Source of the DNA: Poronia punctata
Lineage: Eukaryota > Ascomycota > Sordariomycetes > Xylariales > Xylariaceae
DNA length: 28,706 bases
Direction: 5' to 3'
NCBI GenBank assembly: GCA_022579005.1
Contig: MU401804.1
Span: 1 to 28,706, forward strand
The translations under genes were made by a program, and so were the position numbers. Position 1 is the stretch's first letter. Each line of letters begins with the position of its first letter. The notes below the pieces were generated by a model. That model was given only the letters and a program-made list of their open reading frames with translations, did no database searches and had not been told where the DNA came from. Shown one piece after another: positions 8,895-22,224 of the stretch.

Positions 8895-9578
8895 TAATGT
8901 ATGGTTAGGGGCTTGTATTGCTCATATCCCTGCACCCCGGTCCATAGCCGCAGTCTCACCATACTTACTGGCATTGCGGCGAGATCGCCTTTCCGTCGGC
9001 CGGATGAATGAGCCAGGAAGACGAATTCGTCGCAGTGTTATCTTGACCATGATACCTTCCACGGCAGCCGTTAGCTTCCTTTGCTAAGCCCCTTATAAAG
9101 CACTCGAAATGCAAACCCAGTAACAGCGTCTACTGGAAACAGTGGCTAAGTTTTTCCGTTTCCTCAGGCGGTTATGTGCTCTCCGAATGGAAACAACGAA
9201 CGGTTAGGGCGCGTTGAAGAACTTGGCGAGCGCGGTGTTCCTGTTGTCCACGGCCAACGGCAGCATTGATATGATACCGCGGCTGGATATGTACACATAA
9301 TTTGATGGAGCATAACTCGAGCGGTCGATTCCTTCTATCTCCCAGGTGGGTTCGAGGCTCGTAGTGGTTAGCTTAAATATACATGCTACAAAATGTGTTC
9401 AGTCGCTGTCACTTCTTTACTACGGGTCACGTGATGTGGGTCGTGGTCACGGGGTCGCTGAGGTAAGGTGTAATACAGCCAAAAACGCCGAGTTCTTCGG
9501 CAAAGATTCCAAGCCAGCAACCTTCAGCGAATTGCTCAAGATCTCCACTCATTCACGACGCTACATCACATCGCAAAC
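8895..9578. other. intergenic region EGD2-ATP7
   Basis: About 0.7 kb with the EGD2 3' end and the ATP7 promoter. No open frame with a recognisable product and no tRNA is seen. The only open frame of note (81 codons ending inside the first ATP7 intron) lacks an ATG start and runs through the ATP7 start in another frame. A perfect TCACGTGA palindrome in the ATP7 promoter is listed separately. Confidence 0.6.
9427..9434. promoter_or_regulatory. TCACGTGA palindrome (CACGTG E-box) upstream of ATP7
   Basis: A perfect 8-bp palindrome with the CACGTG core lies 145 nt before the ATP7 ATG. CACGTG is the core bound by bHLH factors such as Cbf1 in fungi. A related GGTCACGGGG follows within about 20 bases. 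A role for ATP7 is inference from position only. Confidence 0.35.
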
Positions 9579-10427
9579 ATGGCCGCAGTAAGTGATCACG
9601 GAATCTTTGAGGTAGAACTGAGCTTGATTTACGGGCACTGACGCCGTGCGAGTGCAACTGGTCGTTAAGCCTCGAAATCCTTGTCCGTGAATCGCTTTGG
9701 GAACGATGAGCTAATTTTCTGTTTTCTACGAAACCTCAGCGCAGCGCAGCCCTGAAGCTTGACTGGGCCAAGGTCACCTCCTCCCTTGGACTTCGGGGCC
9801 AGACAGTCGCCTCTTTGCAAGCTTTCAAACAGCGGAATGAGAACGCTCGCCGAAAAGTTCAGTTGTTGTCGGAGCAGCCCACCAGCGTCGACTTCACCCA
9901 TTACCGCTCCGTCCTTAAAAACCAAGCTGTGGTCGACGAGATCGAAAAGCGATTCAACTCGTTTCAACCTGCCAAGTACGATGTGGCTCGTCAACTGAAA
10001 GCCATCGAGGCTTTCGAGGTCGAGGCTGTAAAGAACGCCCAGGCTACCAAGGAAAAGGTCGACCTAGAGCTTAAGGATCTCGAAGCCACACTAAAGAACA
10101 TCGAGACTGCCCGACCCTTCGAAGATCTAACAGTGGTATGTTCCAAACACATCCGGGGAAATTCAAGTCCTCGACATCGTGTCGGGGTGGATCAATGGTA
10201 TTGACAGAAACGTAATAGGACGATGTCGCCGCTGCCGAACCTTCCATCGACGAGAAGACTGCTAAGCTGGTTTCCAAGGGCCGCTGGTCCGTCCCGGGAT
10301 ACAAGGTACGGATGCACTCCAATATGTCATCCATCTCGGCCGTACAACGACACGGTTTCGGTGGGTTAATAACACCTAATACTAATCTTTCGTGCAGGAG
10401 AAATTCGGCGACCTTTCCGTACTATAG
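9579..10427 (+). CDS. ATP7: Mitochondrial F1Fo ATP synthase subunit d, 4 exons
   Basis: Exons 9579-9587, 9740-10135, 10219-10305 and 10398-10427 encode 173 aa, almost the length of yeast Atp7 (174). All three introns are phase 0: 152 nt (GTAAGT...CTCAG, branch GCTAAT at 9710-9715), 83 nt (GTATGT...ATAG) and 92 nt (GTACGG...GCAG, branch TACTAAT at 10380-10386). Exon 1 encodes only Met-Ala-Ala. Subunit d is part of the peripheral stalk (stator) that holds the F1 head against the rotor in the inner mitochondrial membrane. Family-typical stretches are [81 protein letters not shown] and the C-terminal EKFGDLSVL. Exon 4 contributes just nine residues. No defect is seen. Confidence 0.97.
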
Positions 10428-10745
10428 CCAACACGACACCCCGTCACTTTTCCCTCTTTGTGTACTATAGCATTGTAGATAGTCAGCCCGGACGGGCTAT
10501 GGCAGCACATTCGCTTTATCGTTATCGACACGAAAGTTCTAGCCTTGTGAAACCCTTTGTAACGCCGAGCTGCACGATCGAGAGTTATACCGGCCGTGTC
10601 AAGCGCTACTAGAGTACCCTAGTAGTACTACGCCCCATCGCCCCTCCTGTTTTTCAAGCCCCTTCGGCTTTGAATACGAGGAATCATGTACCCTCACCTA
10701 TCTTGCCAGATAGACATCGGTCTAAAGGATAGGCAATTACTTGGT
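10428..10745. other. ATP7 3' flank up to the edge of the AT-rich block
   Basis: This is about 320 bases of normal composition with the ATP7 3' UTR. It includes a perfect inverted repeat with arms CTACTAG (10606-10612) and CTAGTAG (10619-10625) around a 6-base loop. No gene is seen. After about 10,745 the composition changes quickly to AT-rich. Confidence 0.6.
10606..10625. repeat. perfect 7-bp inverted repeat, 6-base loop
   Basis: The arms CTACTAG and CTAGTAG flank AGTACC, about 180 nt after the ATP7 stop codon. It could form a short hairpin or cruciform near the gene end. Function unknown. Confidence 0.6.
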
Positions 10746-10768
10746 TTGATATAAAACTCTAGCCTAGA

Positions 10769-10808
10769 ATTATGCCACTAGAATTTGCCTACTAAAAAGA
10801 GGCATAAT
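10769..10808. repeat. 8-bp inverted repeat at the island edge
   Basis: ATTATGCC (10769-10776) and GGCATAAT (10801-10808) are perfect inverted copies 24 bases apart. A direct repeat CTAGAATTATGCC / CTAGAATTTGCC (10765-10789) overlaps the left arm. It sits at the transition into the AT-rich block and could be the end of an old repeat. Confidence 0.5.
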
Positions 10809-13060
10809 ATAAGAAATAAGGCTTATTAAAGAGAATATATAATATAACATATTATAGAGAACCTAGAGAAGGTCTTTATATATATAAATTAAATATTTAT
10901 AAATTAGATAAAGTACTAGTATATTAAATTAATTACTTATATTATAAACTAATTAATTTTAGCTTTATTAAAAACCTTTTTTAAATTATCAATTTATAAA
11001 ATTTACTATATTACTTTATATTTTTTTAACTAAATAGTATAATAAATTAACTAAATTAATATAATTAATCTTTTAATTATAATAAGTTTTTTTAATAGTA
11101 ATAATAGCTATATATAAATTAAATATATTATATATTAAAACTTTAATATTTAATTTATACTTTAAAGTTTATTTTTAATATTTTAAGGCTTAAAAATAAT
11201 ATACTTTTTTATAAAACTAATAGTAATTTTTATTATTTTAGCAATTTAAACTTAATTTAAGTTTTTATTAAAAGTATTATTAAAGCAAGATTTATAGCAA
11301 GTTTTTTATTATAATTTTTTAAGTTATTTAAAAATAAACTAAAATTATTATATAATAATAATATTATTATAAATTAATATTAATTAGTTTTTAAATTAGC
11401 TATAAGTTAATTAAAGCAGTAAAAATACTTATTATTTTTTTAATTAGTATATAACTTATAAATTACTAACTATAATTTAGTATAGCTTTTTTTATTTATT
11501 TAATATAATAGATAATAAGTTTACACTAAAAATAATTAAGTAGTTACCTTTAAAATAAAGCAGCGTTTAGTATATATTAGCAAATTAAGCAACAATTAAT
11601 TTAATATAGGAAAAATAAGCAAAGCTTATTTTAAAAGATATAATATATATAGCCTATTAATTAAAAATTTAACTATACGTTTTATAAATTACGCTATAAT
11701 TATTTTAAGTTTATTAATAATAAGGTTATATATAATAACTAATAAAAAAAAGTGCATATTTAATATAAAGTATATATACTATATATTATTTATATAGCAC
11801 TAAGTAAAAATACTTTTAAGTTGTTTAATAATTATAATATTAAAAATGAAGCTAAAATAAAAAGTAGGCAATATTAAAAAAATAAAAAGTATAAAGTATA
11901 TTTTATTTACTACTTAATTAAGTAGTAAGTATAATTTACTTTATAGCTATTATAAATAAAGAGCAAGTTAAACTGCTTAACTAATATATAATTAAAATAA
12001 ATATAAGTATTGCTTAACTATAAAAGTTAAGTAATATATACTTATAAACTTAGTTATATATATATATTAAGTAGTTTTATATATTTAATATATGTATTAG
12101 CTATACTAAATTTAGCACTATCTTTTTCTTTTTAATTTATTAAATATAATTAATATAATTTATTAAAATTATAAGCTGAGTTTTTTATTAAAAAACTAGT
12201 GCTTATATAAAATTGCTTTTTTAAAAAGCTAGCTATATATAGTTATTTAATATATTTTTGCTAATTATATTAGTTTTTATTTAATAAGCTAAAACTTTTT
12301 ATATTATATACTTTTTTAAAACGTTTTAATTATAATATAAGTATAATTTAATAACTATTAATGTATTTAATAATACTTTTATATTTGTTAAGTTTTTTAT
12401 AAAGCTTATTTATTTTTAAAATTAAAAGTAATAGTTTAAAACCTTTTAAGTTACTACTATTATTAAAAGTATTTTAAAAAATTTTAACTTAAATAAGTAC
12501 TTTTTTAAACATAACTTTTACAAAGTTTTTAAGCGCTTTTTTAAAGCTATTATACTATAAAACCTTAAACGCTATAAAGCTAAAAAGTACTATATAAAGC
12601 TATAAAAGTAAAAGTAAAAAAGAAAGAAAAAACTTTAAAAACTAATATAAAACTTTATAAAAGATTAAATTAATAAAAAACTTACTATTTAATAAAGCTT
12701 TAAAATATAAAATACATAATATAAAGTATATAGGCAAGTTTAAATTAATATGCTTTAAGTATAAATTAAAAAAATGATTAATATAAAATATTATATAAAA
12801 GTTAATATAATATAAATAAAAAGTAGTAACCTAACGCTTTAAAACTAAGTTAAAATATTATATAATATTATTATGCTTTATAAAGTTAACTATTATTTTA
12901 TTGCTTAAAAGCAATACTAAAAGGTTTTTATAAAAGTTAAAAAAGCAATATTAAATTTAATAAATAATAATAAAAAATAAACTATAGTTTATTATAAAAT
13001 ATTTAATAATAAGCTTAAAAAAGTTAAAAAGCTACTTATAGTTAAAAGTTTATTACATAA

Positions 13061-13086
13061 ACTTTAGCTAAAGCTTTAGCTAAAGT
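13061..13086. repeat. perfect 26-bp palindrome
   Basis: Two adjacent copies of the 12-bp palindrome CTTTAGCTAAAG, with a flanking A and T, form a perfect 26-bp palindrome. It could extrude as a cruciform. It may also be a by-product of the AGCT-rich composition of the block. Confidence 0.85.
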
Positions 13087-13508
13087 AAGCTATTTAAAAA
13101 AGAATTAATTTTTTTGCAAATAAGAAAAAAGTAAACTACTTTTTATAATAAAAAAATAAATTAGCTTATAGCTAACTTAGTAATTAAATACTAGTTAAAA
13201 AAAGCAAAATATATAGCTATTAAAGAAATAAATAAAGTAAGCTATATTTAAAAAAAAGTGCTAAGCTTTACTAAAAGATTATTATTTAATAATAAAAGCT
13301 TAAACAATTCTTTAAGTTTAAAATAAATAGCTATTATATTATATAGTTTATATAGTTATTAATTTTACTATAGTTAGCAGCACTTAAAACAATTTTTATA
13401 AAATATATACTACTATTTATATAAATAAGCATATACTATTAAACAGCACTGTTTTAAATAATTATAATACTATATACTTAGTAATCTATATAAAGCTGCT
13501 TATTATAA

Positions 13509-13740
13509 CTAGGTTATAAAGAAATCAAGGCTTTTAAAGGTAACTTGATTTATTGCTAGAAATCTTAAGGTAAAAAGAAAAAGAAGAAAAAGCTTTTAAG
13601 TTCTTGTTAAAGGTGCAAACTTATATATATACTAACTAGTAAGGCTGCAGCTGTTTATAGGTGTAGGCCTTTATATGTACTATTTAAAAGAGATAATAGC
13701 TATAAGCTACCTAATTAGGTATACTGCTATTAACTAATTT
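13509..13740. repeat. less mutated patch with polypurine run inside the AT block
   Basis: This patch is richer in G and C than its surroundings. It contains TCA and TGA trinucleotides that are almost absent elsewhere, a perfect inverted repeat AAATCAAG (13522-13529) / CTTGATTT (13544-13551), a purine run from about 13568 to 13592 and a stretch with CTGCAG and AGGCCT sites (13643-13671). A purine run next to less mutated DNA is reminiscent of a polypurine tract beside an LTR, but no LTR pair was found. Confidence 0.4.
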
Positions 13741-14562
13741 TTAACTAAGTTTTAAAAAATAATAACTTGTTTTAAAACATAGTTTAGGTTTAAACTAATG
13801 TTTTTAAGTCTTTTTTAATTAGTTGCTTTTTAGCTAAAGAAAAATTGCTTTAAGTATTTATTATTACTATAATAGTTTAAGCTTTTATATTATTACGCTA
13901 TAATACTAGTTTTTTTATAATTAACTATAATAGTTTAATTATATAAAATAGTTTTTATACGTTTTTATTTTGCGTTATTTATATTCTTTTTAATATAAGT
14001 TGCACAGCTTTATTATTATTAATATATAATTTATTAAGGTTATTATAAGCTGCTGCTTTAAGCTATTTAGCTAAGCGTAGTAGTAAGCTAGCTATGTTTA
14101 AGTATTAGTTATAAATTCTTTTAAATAATTTTGCACTATTTTTAAAGTTTTTTATAAAATACTATTTATTATTTATAATTTATTTTTTTTAATTTACTTT
14201 ATATTAAAGTTTTTTATAATATAAATTTAATATATATATATATATATTTTTATTATAACCCTTTTTTAAATTTTTGTAACAAAATCTAATATATTTAAAG
14301 CTTAACTAAAAACTAACTTATAAAGAAAATATACATTTTAAAAATTTAGCTTATAAGTATAATTTAAGCTTAGAAAACAACAAACTTAAAAAATTAAAAC
14401 TTTTAGGTTGTTATTTATTTTTAGTACTTAAAATTATAAAAAAGTTAAAAAGAAAAAAGGTATTTTTTATAAAAATACTTATAAAATAATATATTTATAA
14501 TTTTTTATTTTTAGCATTAAAACTTTAATTATTACTATATAAACTTATTAAAATACTAAATA

Positions 14563-14622
14563 TTTTAAAGCTTATAAATACTTTAAACCTTATAAATATT
14601 TTAAAGTTTATAAATATTTTAA
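14563..14622. repeat. 18-bp tandem repeat, about 3.3 copies
   Basis: Units at 14563-14580, 14581-14598 and 14599-14616 share the pattern YTTTAAAGYTTATAAATA with one to four differences each. A partial unit, TTTTAAA, follows. Confidence 0.75.
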
Positions 14623-15451
14623 AAACGTTAATAATAGCAAACAATATTTTATTAATAAGCAATAGTAAACATGCTAAATAAATATTAACTTTAATAGCTA
14701 AGACTTTTTACTTTTTATAAAAAAACTAAATAAATTAAATTTAAAATAATTAAAGTTTTTTTTATAAATAAAAACTTTAATAAGTAAGATTTTTTAATTT
14801 TAACTTAAAAGCATTTTTTAAATAAAAAAATTATATAATAGTAAGCTTAAATACTTACTAGCAAAACGTTTTATTATTTAAAAATAGCGTTAAAATATTT
14901 TAAAAACTTAGTATAAGCAATAGTTATTTATTAAGATTTTTTTAAACTTTTATAAAGCAATGCTTAAGCTTAATAGTTTAGAAAATATAGCTTAAAACTA
15001 AAATAAAGTATATTAGTAAATAATAACAAAGCTTTTATTAAATTGCGTAAGCAATTTTAAATATTGCTAGTAAACGCCTTTATAGCACTTTGCAACTTTT
15101 AAAATATATTTAGTATTTAATAGCTTAAAAATAACATATTTATTAAGTTTTAAGCTATAAAAATAACTAAATATGCTAAAGTAACAAAATTAAAGACTTT
15201 TATTTAATAGTTAATATAAATTTATAATATAATATATTTACTTTTTTAATAGCTTATTATATAATTAAAAGCTAGTATAATTATTAATTAATTTTTTACT
15301 TATTTAAAAAAAAGCTATAACTTATAAACATATAGTTATTAATATTATATTAATGTTTATTAACTAACAACCTTTTAGTGCTACTTATATTTTAATTTTA
15401 ACTTACGTTTATAATATATTAACTAGTTTTTAAAACTTAACTTTTTAAAAA

Positions 15452-15478
15452 ATATATATATATATATATATATATATA
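15452..15478. repeat. (AT)n microsatellite, 27 bp
   Basis: An uninterrupted AT dinucleotide run. Similar shorter runs lie at 14230-14247 and 19089-19109. Expected in DNA of this composition. Confidence 0.95.
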
Positions 15479-18400
15479 CTAAAAATAAAACAACTATAAT
15501 ATAAAACATAAAAATACTTAACTATTTAATTATAATAATAAAAGCTTTTAAAAACGTAGTAAACTAGCTAGTAAAATATAAAAGGAAAACTAATACTAAT
15601 ATAATAATTACTATTTTAATAATAGCAAGAACTAGAATTAACGTTATTAACTTAAAAGATAAGCTAGGTTTAAAAAAACTAAACCTTACCGCTAATTTAA
15701 TAAGTAAGTAAAATAACTATATATTTAAAACTTTAAATTTAAAAATAAAGTCTATATAGCATAAAATAAAGCAAATAAAAAGGCTTAAAAAATAGCTTTA
15801 ATAAAATTGCTACTTTTTTTTTAACAAAGGTATTAAATAAAAAAGATAAAAAGCCATATACTTTTAATAAAGTAAAAAATAAAAATAATTCTAACTATTT
15901 ATTAGACTTTAACTTAGTAATTATAATTAAATTAGCATTTTTTATACCGAAATACTATAAAATATGCTAAAAATAATATACTTTATTTTTATTACAAAAC
16001 TAATATATAAAATATATAATAAGAAACTTATACTAACTAAGCAAAACACTTAAAATAGTATATTATAGTTTAATAAATAAAAAGGTACTAGATAATAACC
16101 TTATACTAAAACAACTATTATTAAAAAAAGCATTTTTTATTATAAAACATATAAAGTTAAAAAATAAAATATATAGAAATACTAAACTTAAAAAATGCTA
16201 ACTTTATAACACTTTTTTTAAATATATATATATATAAAACTTTAAGCATAGTCTTTATACTAAGATTATATATTTATAATATATGCTAACTTAAAAGCTT
16301 TAAATAATATAGTTAGCTAAAGATTTTTAAATATATTAAGCGTTAAATATTATACTAAGTAAGTATAAATTTTATTAAAATATAAAAAAATAAAAACATT
16401 TATTACTTTAGCTATAAAAGCTATATTTTTACTTTAAATATAATTAAGTATAAAGCTAAAGGTTAATATGTTTATTATAATATAGTTAAACTAAAACTTA
16501 AAACTATATATTTTGCTAAGCATATAATAGTATAATAAATATAAAGTAATTATATATACTTTATAACAATGCTTATATATAAAATTAGCAGCTAATATAA
16601 AAATACTTATATTTATTTATTAAAAGTTTATTTTTATTTAGCGTAAAGTTATAATATATAGAAATATAATAGTGCTACTACTTATAATAATTACTACTTT
16701 AATAAAATATATTAGCTTACTAAATAAACACTATTTAAAAAACAAATAATAATACTTATTTATAAAATATATACTAAGTATAATAAACTTAATATTAAAA
16801 CTATAATTAACTTAGCTTTTAGTATATAAAAACTGTACTAAATTTATAATTAAACTACTTTAAAACTTAAAAATTAGCATTATTAAAAACCTAGACGCTA
16901 ATAAAATAAAATAAGTTAATTAAATAAATATATATGTTTTAAATATAGCTAATGCTTATAAAAAACTAGAATTAGTATTTAATTTTATAAATAAAGCTTT
17001 TTACTTTTTAAAATTACTTATTTAAAATATATATAATGCTTAAAATATAATAATATAAAATAACTATAACTTATTACTAAAGATATTATATATACTAAAA
17101 AATATTAAAATAAGCTTAACTAAAATTAAAAATATTTTATATTCTTTTTTAAAATATAGTATATATATATTAAAAGAAAACTTTAAATTTATAATAAAAG
17201 TTTAAACGTATTTTAAAAAACTATAATATATAAAAAAGCAGAAAGATTATTTTAATACTAAAGTAAAAAAAGCTTAAAGTTAATCTAGTATAAAGCTAGC
17301 AATATTAATAAAAACGTACTAAACTATATAAACTAAAAGTTAAAAACTAATAAATACTTAATAAAATATTTAATAACTTATATTAATAAAATAAGCTATA
17401 CTAAGTAAAAAAACTAAGTTTTTTTAAATGCTTAGTTTTTATATTATAAAGAATTATTAAAAAAAAACAAAAAGCTAAGTAGTTATTAACTTATAATTTT
17501 TAAATAATATAACTATACTAAACATATACTTTATACTTTATTAAAAAATATAATTATAAACTTTAAAAATAAAAAGTTTATTTTAGTATTTAATATAACT
17601 TTTTTTTTACTAACTACAGGTATATTTAAAATATAAAAACTAAATACTAGTAATATTTTTATAAAAGCTAAAAGTTTTAAGTATTGCTTTTATAAAAGTT
17701 AAAAATAATTTAGCTTATAGCTAAAAGTTTATAAACTAAAAATTATAATAATACTAAGAATATTGCTGTATATATATAGATAATATAGTTATTTTTAGCA
17801 ATATAGCTAAATAATATTATAATTATTTAAAAAAATCCTAGCTTTATTTAAAAAATTAAATTAGCTTTGTTACTAGCAAAGTTATTTTATAAATACTTTA
17901 AAGTTAAGGTTTTTAAATTAAAAGTTAATAAATTTAAAGTTTTAATAATAAAATATTAAATAAAAGCTATAAAGAAAATTAAAATATAAAACAATTTAAA
18001 TAACTTAAAAACATATATTAGCATAATAATATAGCTTTATAAATATATTTTATAGTTTTAGTAAAACGTTAAACTTTTATAATGTTAAAAAACTATAATA
18101 TTAGCAAAAAAACAAATAAATAATAAAATTTTATAAAAAAGTCTTATAAGCAAAAGAAATAAACTTTAAAAAGAATGTTTAATTTAACTTTTTAAAAAAG
18201 CAAAGCTTTAATATTATATAAAACAATTTTTATAAAGCAAATTACTTAGTATACTAAAATTATAATAAATAAGTTTTTTAAAAAATTAATATGTTAGCAA
18301 AAAAAGGCTATAAAGTAATAATATTTTATTTTAATAATTTATAAAATAAAAACTTATTAATACTAACAATATATAATTTATTAAATATTTTAGCAAAGAT

Positions 18401-21400
18401 TTAATAACTTTTTTAAAAAATACTATATAATAAAACTTAAAGTATTTTTTTTTATATAGCTTTGCAAACAACTAAAACTATAACTATAAGTTTGCAAATA
18501 CTTAATTATAGTTTTTTAAACTATTAAATAATAAAAAGTATAATTAACTAAAAAAATCTTATAATAATAAATATTATTAAAATAAACTTAAAATTAGTAT
18601 AAGCTTTTATTTACTTTAAGCAATAAAAACTTAATATTTAATATATTTTAAATAAGGTTAATTTAGTACTTAATATATTATTTTAACTACTAACAATTTT
18701 AAAATAAAAAAATAAAATAAAAATAGCAAATATTTTAAAAAACGTGCTTAATAATATATTATTAAATTATATATACGCTACTTATAACGTAAAAATATTT
18801 AAAAAATATTAAAATAAACTAATTATAAGATATAAAAAAAACTTGCATATAAAAAAGATCTTATAAGCATTATAACTAAATAATTTAATTTTAAATTTTA
18901 AAATTTAATAAACTATAAAAGGCTTTTTTATTATATACTAAAAAAGAAACTATTATAACTAGTAATTTTTAAAAACTGCATATAAAACTTACTATATAAA
19001 ATATATAACTAGAAATATTATTTTAGTATAAAAAAGATAGCATAAAATTTAAAACAATATAATATTAAAAACTTAACTTATAAGTTAAATATATATATAT
19101 ATATATATAACATTGTTTATAATATTTTAAAAATAAAACTAATAAAAGCAAACTATTAAGTTTTTTAAAACTTATTAAAATACTTAATGTTTTTTACTAT
19201 ACTATAATAATAAATTGTATTATTAGTATGCTTATAGTATTTTTTTTAAAGAATATTTTAGCAAATACTAAGTTATACTATATATAACTATTTTTTAACT
19301 ATAACTTATAAGTTTAGTAAAAAAATAATTTTAATATTAAAAAATATTAAATATATAATATTAAAATAAGCTACTATACTTTTTAAAATGCTTTTTCTTT
19401 TGCAAATAAAAAATGCTTAGTTAAATAATATTAAATAAAACTTTTAAATTTATATTTAAATTATAAAAAACAGTATTTGCTAAACTAATAACAAAACTTG
19501 CTAAATTTATAGTATACTATTTTTAAATAAATAAGCAGTTAAAAAACAACTAAAATATAAAAATTGTTATATAATATTACTATATAGCATTAAATTTACT
19601 ATAAATTAGCATTATTATTTTATTATAAAATATACTAAATAATTTTAAATAAAAAATAATATGCAAGTTATTTAATAAGGTAATCTTTAAATTTAAGCTA
19701 TAAAATATAGTATTAATAAATAATGTTTTATTAAATGCTTTAAACTATAATGTTTTATATTAACTTTACTAAAAAAACGCTTAACTAGCTATAAACTTTA
19801 TAACTATAAATATAAAAATATAATATAATAAAATAAAAAAACTTTAAAAGTATAATGTTAAAAATAAATTATACTTTATATTATATAAAAAATACTATTT
19901 TTAAAAAAAGCTATTTTATAAATAGTTAAAATAATGTATAGGTCTTTTAACTATAGTTTATAAAATTAGCAACATAGCTTATAAATTAAATAGTTTTAAA
20001 TACTAAAAAGTATATAAAGTTATTTTAATAGCATACTTATACTTAGTACTTAAAAAATAAAGGTTATTATATAAACAAAAACTAGTAATAAGCTAAATAT
20101 ACGTAAACAATAACAATAATAAATAAATTTTTTATAAATTAAAAAAACTAGTATTATACTAAGTTAGCAAAAAAAAAACATTACTTAAATATTTTATTTA
20201 TTAAAAAAGATATTTAGCAATTTATAATATTTAGTACTTTAAAAAACGTTAATATAAAATGTATTAAAATTAGTAAATCTTTGTAATAAAACATACTTTT
20301 TTATATTATAAGATTTAAAAAGCATATAAAATATAAAACATAATTTTAATAATAATTTTAAAATTTTAAAATAATTACTTTAAAACAAATAAAAGTTAGT
20401 TTTAGTTATTTTATATACTAATATTAAAGTATAAATACCTAAAATAACTAAAGAAAGTATATAAGTATAAATAAAAAATTTAGTAAATTAGTATATTTTA
20501 TTAGCAAACTAGTATATTTTATAAATACTAAATATAAAAACTTAAATCTACTGTACTATTAGTCTTATTTTAATAAAATAATAATACTTACTAATAATAA
20601 TAATATATACTAACAAAAATATTTGCATATATAACTAAAACTAAATGTTTATAAACTAAATATGCTTAGTAATAATATTTTTAAATAATAATCCTTTATA
20701 AATAAAAAACCTAAACGTTAATTTAAACACTTAAGCACAGTATAATAAAGTATATATAAAAGGTAAGCCTACTTATAATATATTACTTTTAAAACTATTA
20801 ACTAACATTTTTTCTTTATTAAAAAAACGTATTATAAATAGCAAAAATAAATATAGCTTAAATAAAAACAAGTATAATTTAAATTAATTTACATAAAAAT
20901 ACTAAAAATAGGTTATATAAAACATTAGTTTATAGCTATACTTAAAGCTAATTATAGTAGTGCTTTATTTTATAATGTACTAACTAAAAGCTAGACAATT
21001 AAATAACCTTTTATAAATTAACACTATAAAGAAATTAAAAGCAGCAATTTAAAAAAGCAATAAGCTTAACTAAAAAAATATAATATAAATACTAATACTT
21101 ACAATTATACTAAAAAAACTAAAAGCTTTATATATTATAAGTAACTTAATTATAAAACTAAAAGTTATACTTAAACTTCTTTATATAAAAATAATTAATG
21201 CTAAACTTAACTAGCTACTAAAAAACTTAAAATTTTAAATAATTTTACTATACTAAAAATAGTAAGTAAACTATTATAAATACAAGTATAAATTGATATA
21301 ACTTATAATAATAAAATTTAAAATATATACAACGCTAATCATTATTAAGATTATAAAAAAACAAAAACGTTTAAAACTTTATAAAAGCAACAAAAACTTA

Positions 21401-22224
21401 AGTTTAAAGTTTTTAAAAATAGCAAAGTTAAAAGATTTAAACTTGCTTTTAAAACTAACCTAAACAATTTAACTAATATTTTAAAATTACAAACCTTAGC
21501 TTTAATAACGTTTACTTTTTTAAAAAACTAAAAATATCATTTAAAATATAAGCTTAAAAATTTAAATTATAAAATCTTATAGTAAAAGATTATTTAAATT
21601 TAATATTGCACTTTAAAAACTAGCTACTTTATAAAACTTATTATATAAATAAGTAATTATATATTTAAAAGATTAACTAAGCTTAAAAAATAAAACAAAA
21701 GTTTAAAATTATATAAACAAATATATAAACTTATAGGCTAGCTATGCTTTTAAGCAAGCGTTAAATAATAAACTAATTTAAGCGCTAAGTATTTAAATTT
21801 TTAATAAACTAATTAAAAAATACTAAAAAGCTATTATAAACAATTTAGCACGTATAACAATGCTAACATACTAAATTACATAACTAAAAAGCAAAGTCTT
21901 TAAAACTAATAAAGCAGAAAAAAAAACAAACTAAATTATTAAAAATATAAATAAACAATATTTAAACCTATAATTTGCTAAAAATAAAATCCCTATAATA
22001 CTTTAAACAATCTCTAAACGTAAAATCTTTAAAACACTTTAAAATTTAAAGTTAAACGTTATTAAAATATATATATATAGCTTTAAACAACACGCTACCT
22101 TAAGCTTTTTAAACAAATAAAAACAAAAATGTTTTAAACTTTGTTATAAAAAAGGGCAGCGTAATAAGTAACTAAACAGTCTACTACTAAATAAATTAAA
22201 CTAGATTATATTACGTAATTTAAA

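Noticed and set aside
9200..9210. Telomere-like GGTTAGGG
   Set aside because: A single copy without tandem repetition.
9346..9420. tRNA-like GGTTCGAGGC (B-box-like) and TAGTGGTTAGC (A-box-like) sequences
   Set aside because: The boxes are in the wrong order and no cloverleaf stems can be drawn.
9346..9591. 81-codon plus-strand open frame before ATP7
   Set aside because: No ATG start. It crosses the ATP7 start in another frame and ends in intron 1.
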